NCBI RefSeq assembly: GCF_963920925.1
Contig: NZ_CAWUDI010000008.1
Location: 62,001 to 126,000 of the forward strand
Length of the DNA: 64,000 nt
Direction: 5' to 3'
Source: Rivularia sp963920925
GTDB taxonomy: Bacteria; Cyanobacteriota; Cyanobacteriia; Cyanobacteriales; Nostocaceae
In this document: positions 18,202-27,997 of the stretch, one piece after another
Layout of the letters: every line of letters begins with the position of its first letter
Numbering within the stretch: the stretch's first letter is position 1
Notes under the pieces: generated by a model
Told to the model about the DNA's origin: nothing
Seen by the model: only the letters and a program-made list of their open reading frames with translations
Database searches by the model: none
Translations under genes and position numbers: made by a program

Positions 18202-20340
18202 ATGGTACTTTTAGAGCGAATTGCAGTCTTACCATACAGTCAACTTATTGAAAACGAACCAATTATTCCTTTCGCTATTTTATTGGTAGTTATTTTAGTC
18301 GTACCTATTATATTTGAACGACTGCGACTACCCGGATTAATTGGTTTAATTTTATCGGGAATATTAATTGGTCAGTCTGGCTGGAATTTATTCAAGATAG
18401 ATAATTCGATTTGGGAATTACTCTCAACTATCGGTTTAGCTTATGTATTGTTTGTAGCAGGTTTAGAAGTTGACTTAGAACAATTGAGTCGTCAGCGAAA
18501 TCGTGCTTTAGGTTTTGGCAGTTTTGCCTTCTGCATACCTTTATTATTAGGAACTTTACTCGGAAGAGTTTTTGAATTTGATTGGTTAAGCTCAATATTA
18601 ATTGGCTCTTTGCTATCTTCTTATACTCTTTTGGCCTATCCGATTATTAATCGTTTGGGATTAACCACTAATGAAGCTGTGGGGGTAACAATTGGAGCGA
18701 GCATTTTTACCGATATTGCCACATTGTTGACCTTGGCTGTATGCGTTGCAATACATTTACAACAGTTTAATATTTGGCAAACTATTGCATTACTGGGTTG
18801 GTTGGCCGTCTATTGTGTTGTAGTTTTGGTAGGTTTCGACTGGGTTGGCAAAGAATTTCTGCGAAGAAGCGGAGAAGATGAAGGAAACCAATTTTTATTT
18901 GTACTTACAGCAGTATTTTTAGCCGCCTTGATAGCTCAATTAATTGGTATACAAACAATTATTGCAGCCTTTTTTGCTGGATTAGCGGTTAATGAAGTTA
19001 TCGGAGATGGGCCTGTCAAACAAAAGATTATGTTTGTCGGTACCGTGCTATTCATTCCGATTTTCTTTGTCGATCTTGGTTTAAGGCTGAATTTACCAGC
19101 CTTTTTCAAAGATATGGGTTTAGTATGGTTGACGCTATCTCTTGTCTGTGGTTTAGTCGCGAGTAAGTTTATTGCGGCATTATTAGCTAAATTAATTTAT
19201 CGCTACAATTGGCGTGAAGTATTAACAATGTGGTCGATAAGCCTACCTCAAGTAGCAGTTACCTGCTGTGTAACTTTTGTAGGATATAAAGCAGAGTTAT
19301 TAAATTCAGAAATTTTCAATAGCGTTATAGTTTTGGTTCTAATAACTTCATTTATTGGGCCAATAATTACTAGTCGGGCAGCACGAGGCTTAAACTCTTC
19401 ATTACTAAAGCAGCAAGAAACAGCAACGTATGTACCAGTTTCCGAGCAAATCGATAGCCCTTTTAACATCATAGTACCCGTTTATAATCCTGCGACGCAG
19501 CAACATTTAATGGAAATGGCTGCATTATTAGCTCATCAAGCTCAAGGCAAAATTATGCCTTTAGCAATAGCCACTGCGACAGCGAGCATGGATGCACCCC
19601 AGTTAGAACACTCGCTGCGAAGAAGCGAAAGATTGTTGAACAAAGCTACAGCATTAAGTCGCTTCCTAGATGTAGAAGCAGAACCATTATTACGAATAGA
19701 CGATGCCTTTGCTCAAGGAATCAGTAGAACTGCTAGAGAAAAAAAGGCAAACTTGATTGTAATGGGCTGGGGCAAACGTACCGGATTGAAAGCGCGTTTA
19801 TTCGGTAACGTAATTGATGGCGTGTTATGGGCCTCTCATTGTCCGGTAGCAGTTACCCGTCTTGTTGAATCACCTTCCAAAATTCAGCGCATCCTAGTAC
19901 CAGTCGAAAACTTGACCGCACCTATATTGCAGCCATTGCAGCTTGCAACTTTGTTAGGGGAATCAAATCAAGCCCAAGTTACCGTACTTAACGTGTGCGA
20001 TCGCCGCACTAGTTCGAGCAAAATATCTCATCGGCGATCGCAACTCTCCCTATTAGTATCCAAACTAGGTTTATCCAATCCACCAGAAGTTCAAATTATC
20101 GCTCACGAAAATGTTGCTCAAGCAATATTGCAAGCAGCCAGACTATACGATTTAGTAGTTTTACCTTTTATTCGCAATCGTACTATTCCTGGGGGATTAG
20201 CTATTAGTGATGTGACAACTCAGTTAGCTTCTCAATTAACTTGTTCTATTATCATGCTTGGAGAACCATCACAGCGTACCAATAATGCCACAGTGAAAGC
20301 CGGTTATCCCAGCAGTCAACCAGTTACCAGTTATCAGTGA
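18202..20340 (+). CDS. CPA2 cation:proton antiporter with two universal-stress-protein domains
   Basis: 712 residues. The first about 400 form a 12- or 13-helix Na+/H+ exchanger domain (KefB/NhaS3-type): GLIGLILSGILIGQSGWNL, AYVLFVAGLEVDLEQL, GASIFTDIATLLTLAV and FFAGLAVNEVIG. The two Asp of the transport site are not a canonical ND/DD pair, so stoichiometry cannot be told. From about 415 to 560 and 565 to 695 lie two UspA-like domains, the first with VMGWGKRTG near its end. Usp domains probably sense adenine nucleotide or regulate transport. Monocistronic. Confidence 0.9.
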   Translation: MVLLERIAVLPYSQLIENEPIIPFAILLVVILVVPIIFERLRLPGLIGLILSGILIGQSGWNLFKIDNSIWELLSTIGLAYVLFVAGLEVDLEQLSRQRNRALGFGSFAFCIPLLLGTLLGRVFEFDWLSSILIGSLLSSYTLLAYPIINRLGLTTNEAVGVTIGASIFTDIATLLTLAVCVAIHLQQFNIWQTIALLGWLAVYCVVVLVGFDWVGKEFLRRSGEDEGNQFLFVLTAVFLAALIAQLIGIQTIIAAFFAGLAVNEVIGDGPVKQKIMFVGTVLFIPIFFVDLGLRLNLPAFFKDMGLVWLTLSLVCGLVASKFIAALLAKLIYRYNWREVLTMWSISLPQVAVTCCVTFVGYKAELLNSEIFNSVIVLVLITSFIGPIITSRAARGLNSSLLKQQETATYVPVSEQIDSPFNIIVPVYNPATQQHLMEMAALLAHQAQGKIMPLAIATATASMDAPQLEHSLRRSERLLNKATALSRFLDVEAEPLLRIDDAFAQGISRTAREKKANLIVMGWGKRTGLKARLFGNVIDGVLWASHCPVAVTRLVESPSKIQRILVPVENLTAPILQPLQLATLLGESNQAQVTVLNVCDRRTSSSKISHRRSQLSLLVSKLGLSNPPEVQIIAHENVAQAILQAARLYDLVVLPFIRNRTIPGGLAISDVTTQLASQLTCSIIMLGEPSQRTNNATVKAGYPSSQPVTSYQ

Positions 20341-20741
20341 CCAGTTACGAGTAACTAAGGTTAAAGGTTAAAATCTCCTTATCCGATACTCTTCATCTTC
20401 CAATTCCCAATGCCCAATTCTCAATGCCCAATGTGAAATTTCTGAAAACTTCAATATAAATGTAGTCCCCTACAATAACTTTAACTTATTAAATTTTTGA
20501 TAAACTTTTGGACGATACTTCACAGTCACTATACAATTTTTGTTATTTTTCTTAGTGGAATTGTCAAGGGGATAAATTTAAATTTAAAGTAAAGATTGTA
20601 AGAATTGCATCAACTGGGAAATAGGCGAGTTCAATTTTTTTTTTGAATAATCCGTACTTACTCTATTTTTTACGTCAGGCTGGGTATCCTAAAGACAAGC
20701 ACAATCGAATAACGTAAATATTTGTAATTAACTGGTCAACT
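20341..20741. other. 401-base gap before the sugar-nucleotide genes
   Basis: The first about 100 bases contain caatgcccaattc-type repeats. A small hairpin tgtag-tccc-ctaca is at 20461-20474. The rest is AT-rich unique sequence and must contain the promoter for the decarboxylase gene; I could not name the elements. Confidence 0.45.
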
Positions 20742-21704
20742 ATGAAAATATTGGTGACGGGCGGAGCTGGATTTATTGGTTCCCATCTGATTGATAGATT
20801 AATGAATGATGGGCATGAAGTCATTTGTTTGGATAATTTTTACACGGGACATAAGCGGAATATCCTCAAATGGTTGAGCAATCCGTATTTTGAACTGATT
20901 CGCCACGATATCACCGAACCTATTAGGTTGGAAGTAGCACAGATTTATCACTTAGCTTGTCCTGCATCGCCGATACATTACCAGTACAATCCCGTCAAAA
21001 CAGTTAAAACCAATGTGATGGGTACGCTGAATATGCTGGGGTTGGCTAAGCGTGTAAAAGCCAGAATTTTATTAGCTTCTACCAGTGAAGTTTATGGCGA
21101 TCCAGAAGTTCATCCTCAACAGGAAGATTATAGAGGTAATGTAAATCCAATTGGACTTCGTTCCTGCTATGACGAAGGTAAGCGGATTGCTGAAACCTTG
21201 ATGTTCGATTATCACAGACAAAATGATGTTGATATTCGCGTTGCTCGTATTTTTAACACCTACGGCCCTCGGATGTTTGAACGTGACGGACGGGTAGTTA
21301 GCAATTTTATAGTCCAAGCTTTACAAGGTATACCTTTAACTGTCTACGGAGATGGTTCGCAAACCCGTAGCTTTTGCTACGTTGATAACTTGGTAGATGG
21401 GTTGATGCGTTTGATGAATGGAGAGCATATTGGCCCGATTAACTTGGGTAATCCAGATGAATACACCATTCTTCAATTAGCGCAAACCGTGCAAAACATG
21501 GTTAATCCAGAGGTGAAAATTAAATTTGAGCCGCTACCTTCCGATGACCCCCGCCGTCGCCGCCCCGATATCACCAAAGCACAGACCTTGTTAAATTGGG
21601 AACCTAGCATTACTCTTCAAGAAGGGTTAAAACAGACTATAGAAGATTTCCGAGAGCGGGTACAAACTACTGGCAAAGAAGTCGTAAATAGCAGCACTAA
21701 GTAG
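20742..21704 (+). CDS. UDP-glucuronate decarboxylase (UDP-xylose synthase), SDR family
   Basis: 320 residues. N-terminal NAD-binding motif TGGAGFIGSHL (about 6-16), catalytic triad area STSEVYGDPEVHPQ and YDEGKR with the YxxxK pair (about 148-152), plus EDYRGNVNPIGLRSCYDEGK typical of UXS enzymes. These oxidise, decarboxylate and re-reduce UDP-glucuronate to UDP-xylose. The UDP-glucose dehydrogenase that makes the substrate is the next gene, 108 bases away, so they act in one pathway for cell-surface polysaccharide. Length equals the soluble bacterial form. Confidence 0.93.
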   Translation: MKILVTGGAGFIGSHLIDRLMNDGHEVICLDNFYTGHKRNILKWLSNPYFELIRHDITEPIRLEVAQIYHLACPASPIHYQYNPVKTVKTNVMGTLNMLGLAKRVKARILLASTSEVYGDPEVHPQQEDYRGNVNPIGLRSCYDEGKRIAETLMFDYHRQNDVDIRVARIFNTYGPRMFERDGRVVSNFIVQALQGIPLTVYGDGSQTRSFCYVDNLVDGLMRLMNGEHIGPINLGNPDEYTILQLAQTVQNMVNPEVKIKFEPLPSDDPRRRRPDITKAQTLLNWEPSITLQEGLKQTIEDFRERVQTTGKEVVNSSTK

Positions 21705-21812
21705 AAGATACTATTTGCTCAAAATTTTTGATTATAGAACCCATTCGGGTTCTGGAATATCGACTACTAATAATTTGTTGGACAACTCTAAAAAAGTGAG
21801 GGATTAGATAAA

Positions 21813-23198
21813 ATGCGAGTTTGCGTAATTGGAACTGGTTATGTTGGTTTGGTAACTGGCGCTTGCTTGGCTCACGTCGGGCATGATGTAATTTGTATAG
21901 ATAATAACGAAGAGAAAGTTAAGTTAATGAAGTCCGGGCAATCGCCAATTTTTGAGCCTGGGCTTTCGGAAATCATGCAAAATGCTATTAAAACAGGAAA
22001 AATTCAGTTTTCTAGCGATTTGGCTGCTGGCGTTTCTCATGGAGAAATTCTATTTATTGCTGTGGGAACTCCACCTTTACCTACAGGTGAAAGCGATACC
22101 CGTTATGTAGAAGCGGTTGCAAAAGGTATCGGTAGTCATTTGAATGGCGGTTATAAAGTTATCGTTAATAAATCTACAGTACCTATTGGTTCTGGTGATT
22201 GGGTGAGAATGATTGTTCTCGATGGAATTGCCGAGCGTCAAAAAGAATTAGTACCCGCAGGTGGCGCACCTAGTGAAGACAAGTTGCCTACTGGTGATTT
22301 TGATGTAGTTAGTAACCCCGAATTTTTGCGCGAAGGTTCGGCAATTTACGATACTTTCAACCCCGACAGAATTGTTTTGGGAGGCAACTCTCAGAAAGCT
22401 CTTTCGATGATGAAAGAACTATATACTCCGATTGTAGAGCGTCAGTATGCTGAAGACCAATCTTTACCCCCAGTACCCGTACTTTGCACGGATCTGTCTT
22501 CTGCTGAGATGGTTAAATACGCCGCTAACGCTTTCCTAGCAACCAAAATTAGCTTTATTAACGAAGTTGCGAACATTTGCGATCGCGTTGGTGCTGATAT
22601 AACTCAAGTTGCTAAAGGTATCGGTTTGGATTCCCGTATCGGCAACAAGTTCTTAAATGCCGGTATCGGTTGGGGTGGTTCTTGTTTCCCCAAAGACGTA
22701 TCCGCATTGGTTCACACTGCTGATGACTATGGCTACGAAGCACAGCTACTCAAAGCTACAATTAGCGTTAACGAGCGTCAGCGTTTGATTGCAATGGAGA
22801 AATTGCAGCAAGCATTGAAGATTCTTAAAGGTAAAACTGTAGGTTTGCTCGGTTTAACCTTCAAGCCAGATACCGACGATATGCGCGATGCTCCAGCCTT
22901 GAATTTAATTGAACAACTCAACAGATTGGGAGCCAAAGTTAAAGCATACGACCCAATTATTTCACAATCTGGTATGCGTCACGGTCTTTCTGGAGTACAG
23001 GTAGAAACCGATGCAGAAAGACTTGCTGATGGCTGCGATGCTTTAGTACTCGTCACCGAATGGGATCAGTTTAATAGTCTCGATTTCGCTAAGATGGCGC
23101 AATTAATGAACCATCCCGTTATCATCGACGGCCGTAACTTCCTCGATCCCGAAGCAACCATTAGAGCAGGATTCCAATACATTGGTGTTGGTCGCTAA
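21813..23198 (+). CDS. ugd: UDP-glucose 6-dehydrogenase
   Basis: 461 residues, usual for the family. NAD-binding MRVCVIGTGYVGLVTGACLA at the start, middle dimerisation domain with FINEVANICDRVGAD, and the catalytic Cys in the GWGGSCFPKD motif (about residue 285). The C-terminal UDP-binding domain begins LLGLTFKPDTDDMRDAP. It oxidises UDP-glucose twice to UDP-glucuronate. It follows the UXS gene on the same strand. A hairpin with a T-run (23281-23312) ends the unit. Confidence 0.96.
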   Translation: MRVCVIGTGYVGLVTGACLAHVGHDVICIDNNEEKVKLMKSGQSPIFEPGLSEIMQNAIKTGKIQFSSDLAAGVSHGEILFIAVGTPPLPTGESDTRYVEAVAKGIGSHLNGGYKVIVNKSTVPIGSGDWVRMIVLDGIAERQKELVPAGGAPSEDKLPTGDFDVVSNPEFLREGSAIYDTFNPDRIVLGGNSQKALSMMKELYTPIVERQYAEDQSLPPVPVLCTDLSSAEMVKYAANAFLATKISFINEVANICDRVGADITQVAKGIGLDSRIGNKFLNAGIGWGGSCFPKDVSALVHTADDYGYEAQLLKATISVNERQRLIAMEKLQQALKILKGKTVGLLGLTFKPDTDDMRDAPALNLIEQLNRLGAKVKAYDPIISQSGMRHGLSGVQVETDAERLADGCDALVLVTEWDQFNSLDFAKMAQLMNHPVIIDGRNFLDPEATIRAGFQYIGVGR

Positions 23199-23280
23199 TT
23201 TCTAATTTTTAATTATTGCAGGGATTTTAGAATTTAAATTTGAGATTGATTCTAAAATTCGATTTGTGCATTAAATCATA

Positions 23281-23312
23281 GAGACGTAGCCGTGCTACGT
23301 CTCTACATTTTT
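23281..23312 (+). terminator. Probable terminator after ugd
   Basis: Perfect 10-bp stem gagacgtagc / gctacgtctc with a 3-base loop, followed by tacattttttt. It lies 83 bases after the ugd stop. The same stem is a common dispersed cyanobacterial sequence, so it may double as a repeat. Confidence 0.65.
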
Positions 23313-23326
23313 TTAGGTAGTAACTA

Positions 23327-23428
23327 GTTCCCAGTCTCTGGCTGAGAACTTCTAACGTGAGGCAGAGCCTCCAGTTTATTACAAGGCAGAGCCTATAGAA
23401 ATATATTCCCAGTCCGGAGACTGGGAAC
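23327..23428. repeat. 102-bp inverted-repeat element
   Basis: Ends are the perfect 12-base inverted pair gttcccagtctc (23327-23338) and gagactgggaac (23417-23428). Between them are two direct copies of ggcagagcct (about 23354 and 23384). No open frame of its own. It is probably a non-autonomous, MITE-like element. Confidence 0.75.
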
Positions 23429-23443
23429 AACAAAGAAAAACTC

Positions 23444-24727
23444 CTAATTCTTCATCCTCGCAACCGCGTGCCAAATTAATCCCGCTACAATCAGCGCTAA
23501 ACCCACTTGCCAAATAAACGGTTCAACCCAAAAAGCTAGAAATACACAGGCTGATAAACCAAGAATTGACAGCCATTTTGGATAAAGTCTTTCATTACTT
23601 GATAAAGAAAAAGCAGCTAAATTAGTAACCGCATAATAAATCAAGACAGTAAAAGCACTGAACGACCAGGTAGTTTTAACATTCCCAATTAACACCAAAA
23701 TAGAAATTATCGAACTAACGGCAATTACAGCAGGTGTTGGAGTTGTACCAGTAGTATTCAACCTTGCGAAAATTCTGGGCATATCTCGTCTTCTTCCCAT
23801 CGCCAACAAGACGCGAGATAAGCCCAAAATTAAATTGAGCAATACTCCCAACATCGCAAAAATTGCGCCAATCGCCAATATTTGCGCTCCTCCGGGAATG
23901 CCGAAGCTACGCACAGCCACTTCTAAAGGTGCAGCTTGTCCCGTAAAAGCCGATTTACCCAGATTTTCTGCCCCTACCCCCGCGACAGCAATCGTGGCAA
24001 CTCCTACATAAATCAGCATTGTCACTATCATCGTCACGATAATAGCTTTAGGAATAGTTTTTCGCGGCTCCTTTGCTTCTTCTCCCAAAGTCGCAATCCT
24101 ACCGTAGCCCGTATAGGCTACAAACATTAAAGCGCTGGCATGAAGCACCGTAGAAAACGAACCATTAAAAGGCGTTAGATTTTCCCTACCCGTGGCGATC
24201 GCTGTCGGAATTCCCCCAAGTACAAAGAAAATTAAACTAAAAATAGAAATAGATACAATTGCGATATTTACTCGATTAGAACGGCGAATACCATTTAAAA
24301 CAACAGCCGTAATTACAAATACAGATGCTAAAGCCAAAGGTATCAGTAAACCACGTCCAGCTAAACCCGTCGCATTCAAAAAATAGCCAGCAAAACCCAA
24401 AGCAGCAGTAGCCGCAGAAGCAGACTTTGCCAACAAAAACATCCATCCAGCGGTAAATCCTAACCAAGAATTTAGATATTTATAACCATATTCGTAAGAG
24501 CCACCACTTACAGGATGATTAGCAGCAAGCTGGGCGCTGTTAAGTCCATTGCAAATAGCAACCAAAGCACCAATAATTACAGCTAAAATCACCGCATTAC
24601 CAGCAATTCCAGCAGCAATACCAATACTGACAAACACCCCAGTACCGATAATCGAACCAAGCCCCATCACAGTTGCTCCTACAACCCCTAACTCGCGTCG
24701 CAGTTGCGGCGATGATTTGAGTGACAC
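23444..24727 (-). CDS. APC-superfamily amino-acid permease
   Basis: 427 residues, about 12 membrane helices. N-terminal GVVGATVMGLGSIIGTGVFV carries the GxG(I/V)IGTG motif of the APC substrate and sodium site (about 20-35). Helix 6 region ALMFVAYTGYGRIATLGEE is typical of the CAT/YhdG-like group. The C-terminus (LIVAGLIWHAVARMKN) ends in a helix. It imports amino acids or polyamines, substrate unknown. It is alone on the minus strand between repeat-rich gaps. Confidence 0.9.
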   Translation of the reverse strand: MSLKSSPQLRRELGVVGATVMGLGSIIGTGVFVSIGIAAGIAGNAVILAVIIGALVAICNGLNSAQLAANHPVSGGSYEYGYKYLNSWLGFTAGWMFLLAKSASAATAALGFAGYFLNATGLAGRGLLIPLALASVFVITAVVLNGIRRSNRVNIAIVSISIFSLIFFVLGGIPTAIATGRENLTPFNGSFSTVLHASALMFVAYTGYGRIATLGEEAKEPRKTIPKAIIVTMIVTMLIYVGVATIAVAGVGAENLGKSAFTGQAAPLEVAVRSFGIPGGAQILAIGAIFAMLGVLLNLILGLSRVLLAMGRRRDMPRIFARLNTTGTTPTPAVIAVSSIISILVLIGNVKTTWSFSAFTVLIYYAVTNLAAFSLSSNERLYPKWLSILGLSACVFLAFWVEPFIWQVGLALIVAGLIWHAVARMKN

Positions 24728-25047
24728 AATACCTCTCCCCTTTTACACTCCTGCGGTTGATTGTACAATTCAAGGCTTGGTTTTATATAAGCTTTTAATT
24801 ACTAAATGGGGGATTGGGGATTGGGCATGGGGCATGGGGCAATATTTCAAATTTCTCCTTGTCCCCTTGTCCCCATCTCCCCCTCTCCCCATCTCCCCAA
24901 CATAAATACCCCCCTGCAATCTTCCAGAAGACTGGTTGACTACAAGGGGGTATTAACTCTGGTGACATTATATAAACACTTTCCTAAAAGAATTACGGTG
25001 GGGAACAATTATCAAATTTGGGTTGATAACTGTTCGCGAATCATAAC
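24728..25047. other. 320-base gap with G/T repeats and a hairpin
   Basis: Contains ggggattggggattgggcatgg repeats (24807-24840) and C-rich ccttgtccccatctcc repeats (24853-24898). At 24907-24952 there is a stem tacccccctg / caagggggta enclosing a smaller ccag/ctgg hairpin. This stem lies just past the stop of the following minus-strand gene and may be its terminator, though no T-run follows. Confidence 0.5.
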
Positions 25048-25839
25048 TTAAGTACGTGGTATGCGCTCAATCTCGGCATATCCGCTAAAAATTAACTTTT
25101 GACCTTCTGTTTCTAAGCGATTAAGCCGCATTTTTACTCCATCTAGGTCAAAACGGTCTAAATCGACCATATTATCTAAAATCTTAGCCAATACAGTACA
25201 TAAAGTTTCTGAAATTTCTCTTTGTTCTTCTGGTACCGACTCCAGGTCGATTTCAGGACTTTTGAAGGAAACTTTGCGTCTCCGTTCAATACCTACTTTT
25301 ACAGTCATATTCAACGGTACTAATTCACCGTTGTTTAAGTCAGCTTTAGCGAAAATCTTTAACCGATTGTTTGGCAGCAATTCCACCTGAACATCTGTAA
25401 AAGAAACGGGTTCGCCGTCAGACAATTCCGTTAAAGTTGGTTCCGAGAGGTTTATCAAACGCTTTTTCACTAATTCAGCATTAAAAGCTTGATTAATACC
25501 GTCTTGAGTCAACACAACCTGAGCGATCGCCTGAGTGGGTTGTTTTAATCGCAATTTGCCGCTTAGTACCGAGCTGAAGTCAATAGACACAGCATCGGTT
25601 TCAAACGACATCTCCTCAACGAAGAAATCCTTGCGAATTATCAAACCACGCCCGCCCATCTTAAAGCTGTCAATACTGCCTTGCAAAAGCTTACTGGAGG
25701 GATAACAGCGGACAAAGACTTCTACCGACTCGCTTTTAGTAAACAAGTGGCGAATCGTTTGACTCGCGACAGTATTGAGCATCTGCTCGCCCCAGTCGCT
25801 GCCTTGAGAATCTTTAAAACCAGTAAGTCCGCCAAGCAT
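25048..25839 (-). CDS. DUF2993 / LmeA-like lipid-binding protein
   Basis: 263 residues from the ATG at 25839 (MLGGLTGFKDSQGSDW). A TTG 15 codons upstream is possible but unlikely. The segment SQTIRHLFTKSESVEVFV, then YPSSKLLQGSIDSFKMGGRG and EEMSFETDAVSIDFSSVL, is characteristic of the cyanobacterial DUF2993 family, similar to the mycobacterial phospholipid-binding LmeA. Unlike LmeA it has no signal peptide, so it probably acts in the cytoplasm. Function unknown. Confidence 0.82.
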   Translation of the reverse strand: MLGGLTGFKDSQGSDWGEQMLNTVASQTIRHLFTKSESVEVFVRCYPSSKLLQGSIDSFKMGGRGLIIRKDFFVEEMSFETDAVSIDFSSVLSGKLRLKQPTQAIAQVVLTQDGINQAFNAELVKKRLINLSEPTLTELSDGEPVSFTDVQVELLPNNRLKIFAKADLNNGELVPLNMTVKVGIERRRKVSFKSPEIDLESVPEEQREISETLCTVLAKILDNMVDLDRFDLDGVKMRLNRLETEGQKLIFSGYAEIERIPRT

Positions 25840-26834
25840 TTTTTTAGTACAGGTTACTAGAGGTTCTTTGTATTTTTGTAACAAATTGTGAACTTCTCAG
25901 CAACCTCCTAGAGATTAAATATGCTGATGATGAAACACAAAAATGTTAATCACAGTTAATGGATTTATTAGCAAAACCCTTGAGGTTGCTGGATTAGAGC
26001 TTTTTTTTACTTATAAGTAAAAATTATTTCCAAAATAATAAATGTTATTGTCAGATTACAAATCCATAGTAAAAAAAATCAAGTAATCACTCATCTTTTG
26101 TAAATTTTTGTTTCCAGCAAAGGTTAAAGAGTAAGTTGCTACAGATTGTTGCCTTGATTCCGTAATCAATTACTGAGAAGAATTATCCTTAAAGCGATTT
26201 TTATTATCACCTTAGATAGATGGCAGAAATCAAAATCGAGAAAACATGAAAAGCATTATGTATAAAAATCATAAATTAAATAATAAATGAATTTATACAA
26301 ATCACTTTTAATTTGTCGTCAAAATAGTGAAACGATCGGCGTTTAAATCAGCATAATGCGTTGCGAATTTTGTTTTATTTATCTTATATGTTTCCTATGA
26401 ATTTGCTTATAGAAGTCAGTCTTACATAGCAGCATACTTCCACCAGTATAGCTTTCATCTGTACCGATTTAAATCTATTTCTAATTCCCTAATCGTAATT
26501 CAATATTTTTAAGGACTTACGCAAAGCCCTATAATATTTAAACTTAAGGGCTTTTAATTCGCTTCGTTTCAATGCGCGTGAAAGTGAAAACAAACCGGGT
26601 TTATTCTTCTGAAAACATTATTTCTGCTTTTAGCTATTTGCAATAAACCCGGTTTCTCATCAAGGTATCGGAGTGGTGAATTTATGATTTACCTTCGCTG
26701 CTTGAGCTTGATGCTAAAGCAAAACTGCAACTATTTTACGTTAAGTGCTTTAAAACACTAATAATTATTTTTAGTAAGTGATTTTTCTTAGTATTTCTTG
26801 GGAACTATAAAAGTATAAGTTTTCAGGTGGAATA
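25840..26834. other. Long gap upstream of the ubiquitin-like operon
   Basis: Nearly 1 kb, AT-rich, no acceptable open frame. It contains a single copy of aaggacttacgcaaa (about 26511-26525), the terminal sequence of the element at 43548-43673, and a 64-bp inverted repeat (26592-26655). The promoter for the E1-like gene must lie here; no clear -35/-10 was found. Confidence 0.5.
26592..26655. repeat. 64-bp palindromic element
   Basis: Perfect 14-base inverted ends, aaaccgggtttatt and aataaacccggttt, around a 36-base centre. It stands 180 bases before the E1-like start. Probably a repeated palindrome, but as RNA it would make a long hairpin. Confidence 0.75.
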
Positions 26835-27989
26835 ATGGACACCTTCGCAATAAAAACAGTTGAAGAGAAGCGCTATGACAGGCATCACTCAATTGACTGG
26901 TGGGATCAAAACAGGCTTAAGGATTCTAAAATTCTGGTTGCTGGAGCGGGTGCTTTAGGCAATGAGGTACTAAAGAATCTAGCAATGGTGGGTGTTGGAA
27001 ATATTACCGTTATTGATTTCGATACGGTATCAATTACTAACCTGACGCGATCTGTTTTATTTCGGGAATCGGATGTTGGCTTGTGTAAAGTCGATGTTGC
27101 TCGCAAACGGGCTTTAGAAATTAATCCAGAGATAGAGATTCAAGCAATTCACGGTGATTTGGAATTTGACTTGGGTATCGGAGATGTGCGCGATCGCGAT
27201 TTGATTATCGGTTGTCTCGATAGCGTTAATGCTCGTTGGGCAATTAATCAGCTTGCTTATCGGGCTGGAATTCCTTGGATAAATGGCGGTATTGGAGTAG
27301 CTGAAGGGGAAGTAAGCTTTTTCGATCCCCATGAATCTACTGCTTGTTACGAATGCAGCATTTCTAAACAGATGTGGCAACGGCGCAACAAAAGATATTC
27401 CTGTCAGGGAATGAAACGGAATATACCAGAAGCATCAATGCCCACTACGGCAACTATTGCCTCAATAGTTGGAGCAATGCAGGTGCAGCAAGCTCTTTTA
27501 TATTTGCACGATAAACCGGGTGTGGTAAATCCTGGAGAAAAAGTATTTTTGGGTTTAAATCCTTGGATGGCTTTTAAAGTGCAAATTCAAAGACAAGAGG
27601 ATTGTATTGCTCATGAGATAAATATCGAACCAACAATATGTATCAAACATGATGCAAATTTGAGCATTCAAGAAATTCTTAAGCATCTTGATAACTGTGG
27701 ATTTTACGAACCAATTTTGCGGTTGCGAAACGAAGTTATCAAAACGATGCGATGTCTCAATCCAGATTGCGGTTATCAAGAGCAAGTTAATACACCTTTG
27801 CGTTTATTTCCCGAATCAAAGTTAACTTGTCCAAAATGCAGTCACGAACGAGATTTTGAAGTCATCAGCAATCTTTCACTCAAGGATTCTGAAGCAATTA
27901 CCCTTGGAGAATTATGTCTACCCAAGAACGAAATACTACACTGCAAAACCGAGAAAGGTTTAATAGCAATTCAATTTTGCCAAATATAG
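26835..27989 (+). CDS. E1-like ubiquitin-activating enzyme with C-terminal zinc ribbon
   Basis: 384 residues. ThiF/MoeB/UBA adenylation fold: ATP loop GAGALGNE (37-44), acidic VIDFDTV (D61), then N69 and R72 of TNLTRS, K85, and the metal-site Asp in GCLDS (D129). C190 in RYSCQG, ahead of PTTATIASIVGAMQVQQAL, sits where bacterial E1-like proteins have the thioester Cys. CxxC at 171/174 and a separate Cys4 ribbon (C307, C312, C332, C335) suggest zinc. It leads an operon with Ubl, E2 and JAMM genes, 8 bases before the Ubl. The fold and adenylation are clear; the thioester role of C190 is inference. It could instead be a sulfur-carrier activator, but E2 next door argues against this. Confidence 0.9.
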   Translation: MDTFAIKTVEEKRYDRHHSIDWWDQNRLKDSKILVAGAGALGNEVLKNLAMVGVGNITVIDFDTVSITNLTRSVLFRESDVGLCKVDVARKRALEINPEIEIQAIHGDLEFDLGIGDVRDRDLIIGCLDSVNARWAINQLAYRAGIPWINGGIGVAEGEVSFFDPHESTACYECSISKQMWQRRNKRYSCQGMKRNIPEASMPTTATIASIVGAMQVQQALLYLHDKPGVVNPGEKVFLGLNPWMAFKVQIQRQEDCIAHEINIEPTICIKHDANLSIQEILKHLDNCGFYEPILRLRNEVIKTMRCLNPDCGYQEQVNTPLRLFPESKLTCPKCSHERDFEVISNLSLKDSEAITLGELCLPKNEILHCKTEKGLIAIQFCQI

Positions 27990-27997
27990 GAGGAACA

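Noticed and set aside
23227..23433. 68-codon frame over the 102-bp element
   Set aside because: Made of the hairpin and inverted repeat; no coding look.
24549..24905. 118-codon plus-strand frame across the permease start
   Set aside because: Antisense to the permease, with low-complexity Ala/Pro/Ile residues and a repeat-derived end.
27914..27997. Longer start for the ubiquitin-like protein
   Set aside because: Lies inside the E1 gene; the ATG at 27998 has a strong ribosome site.
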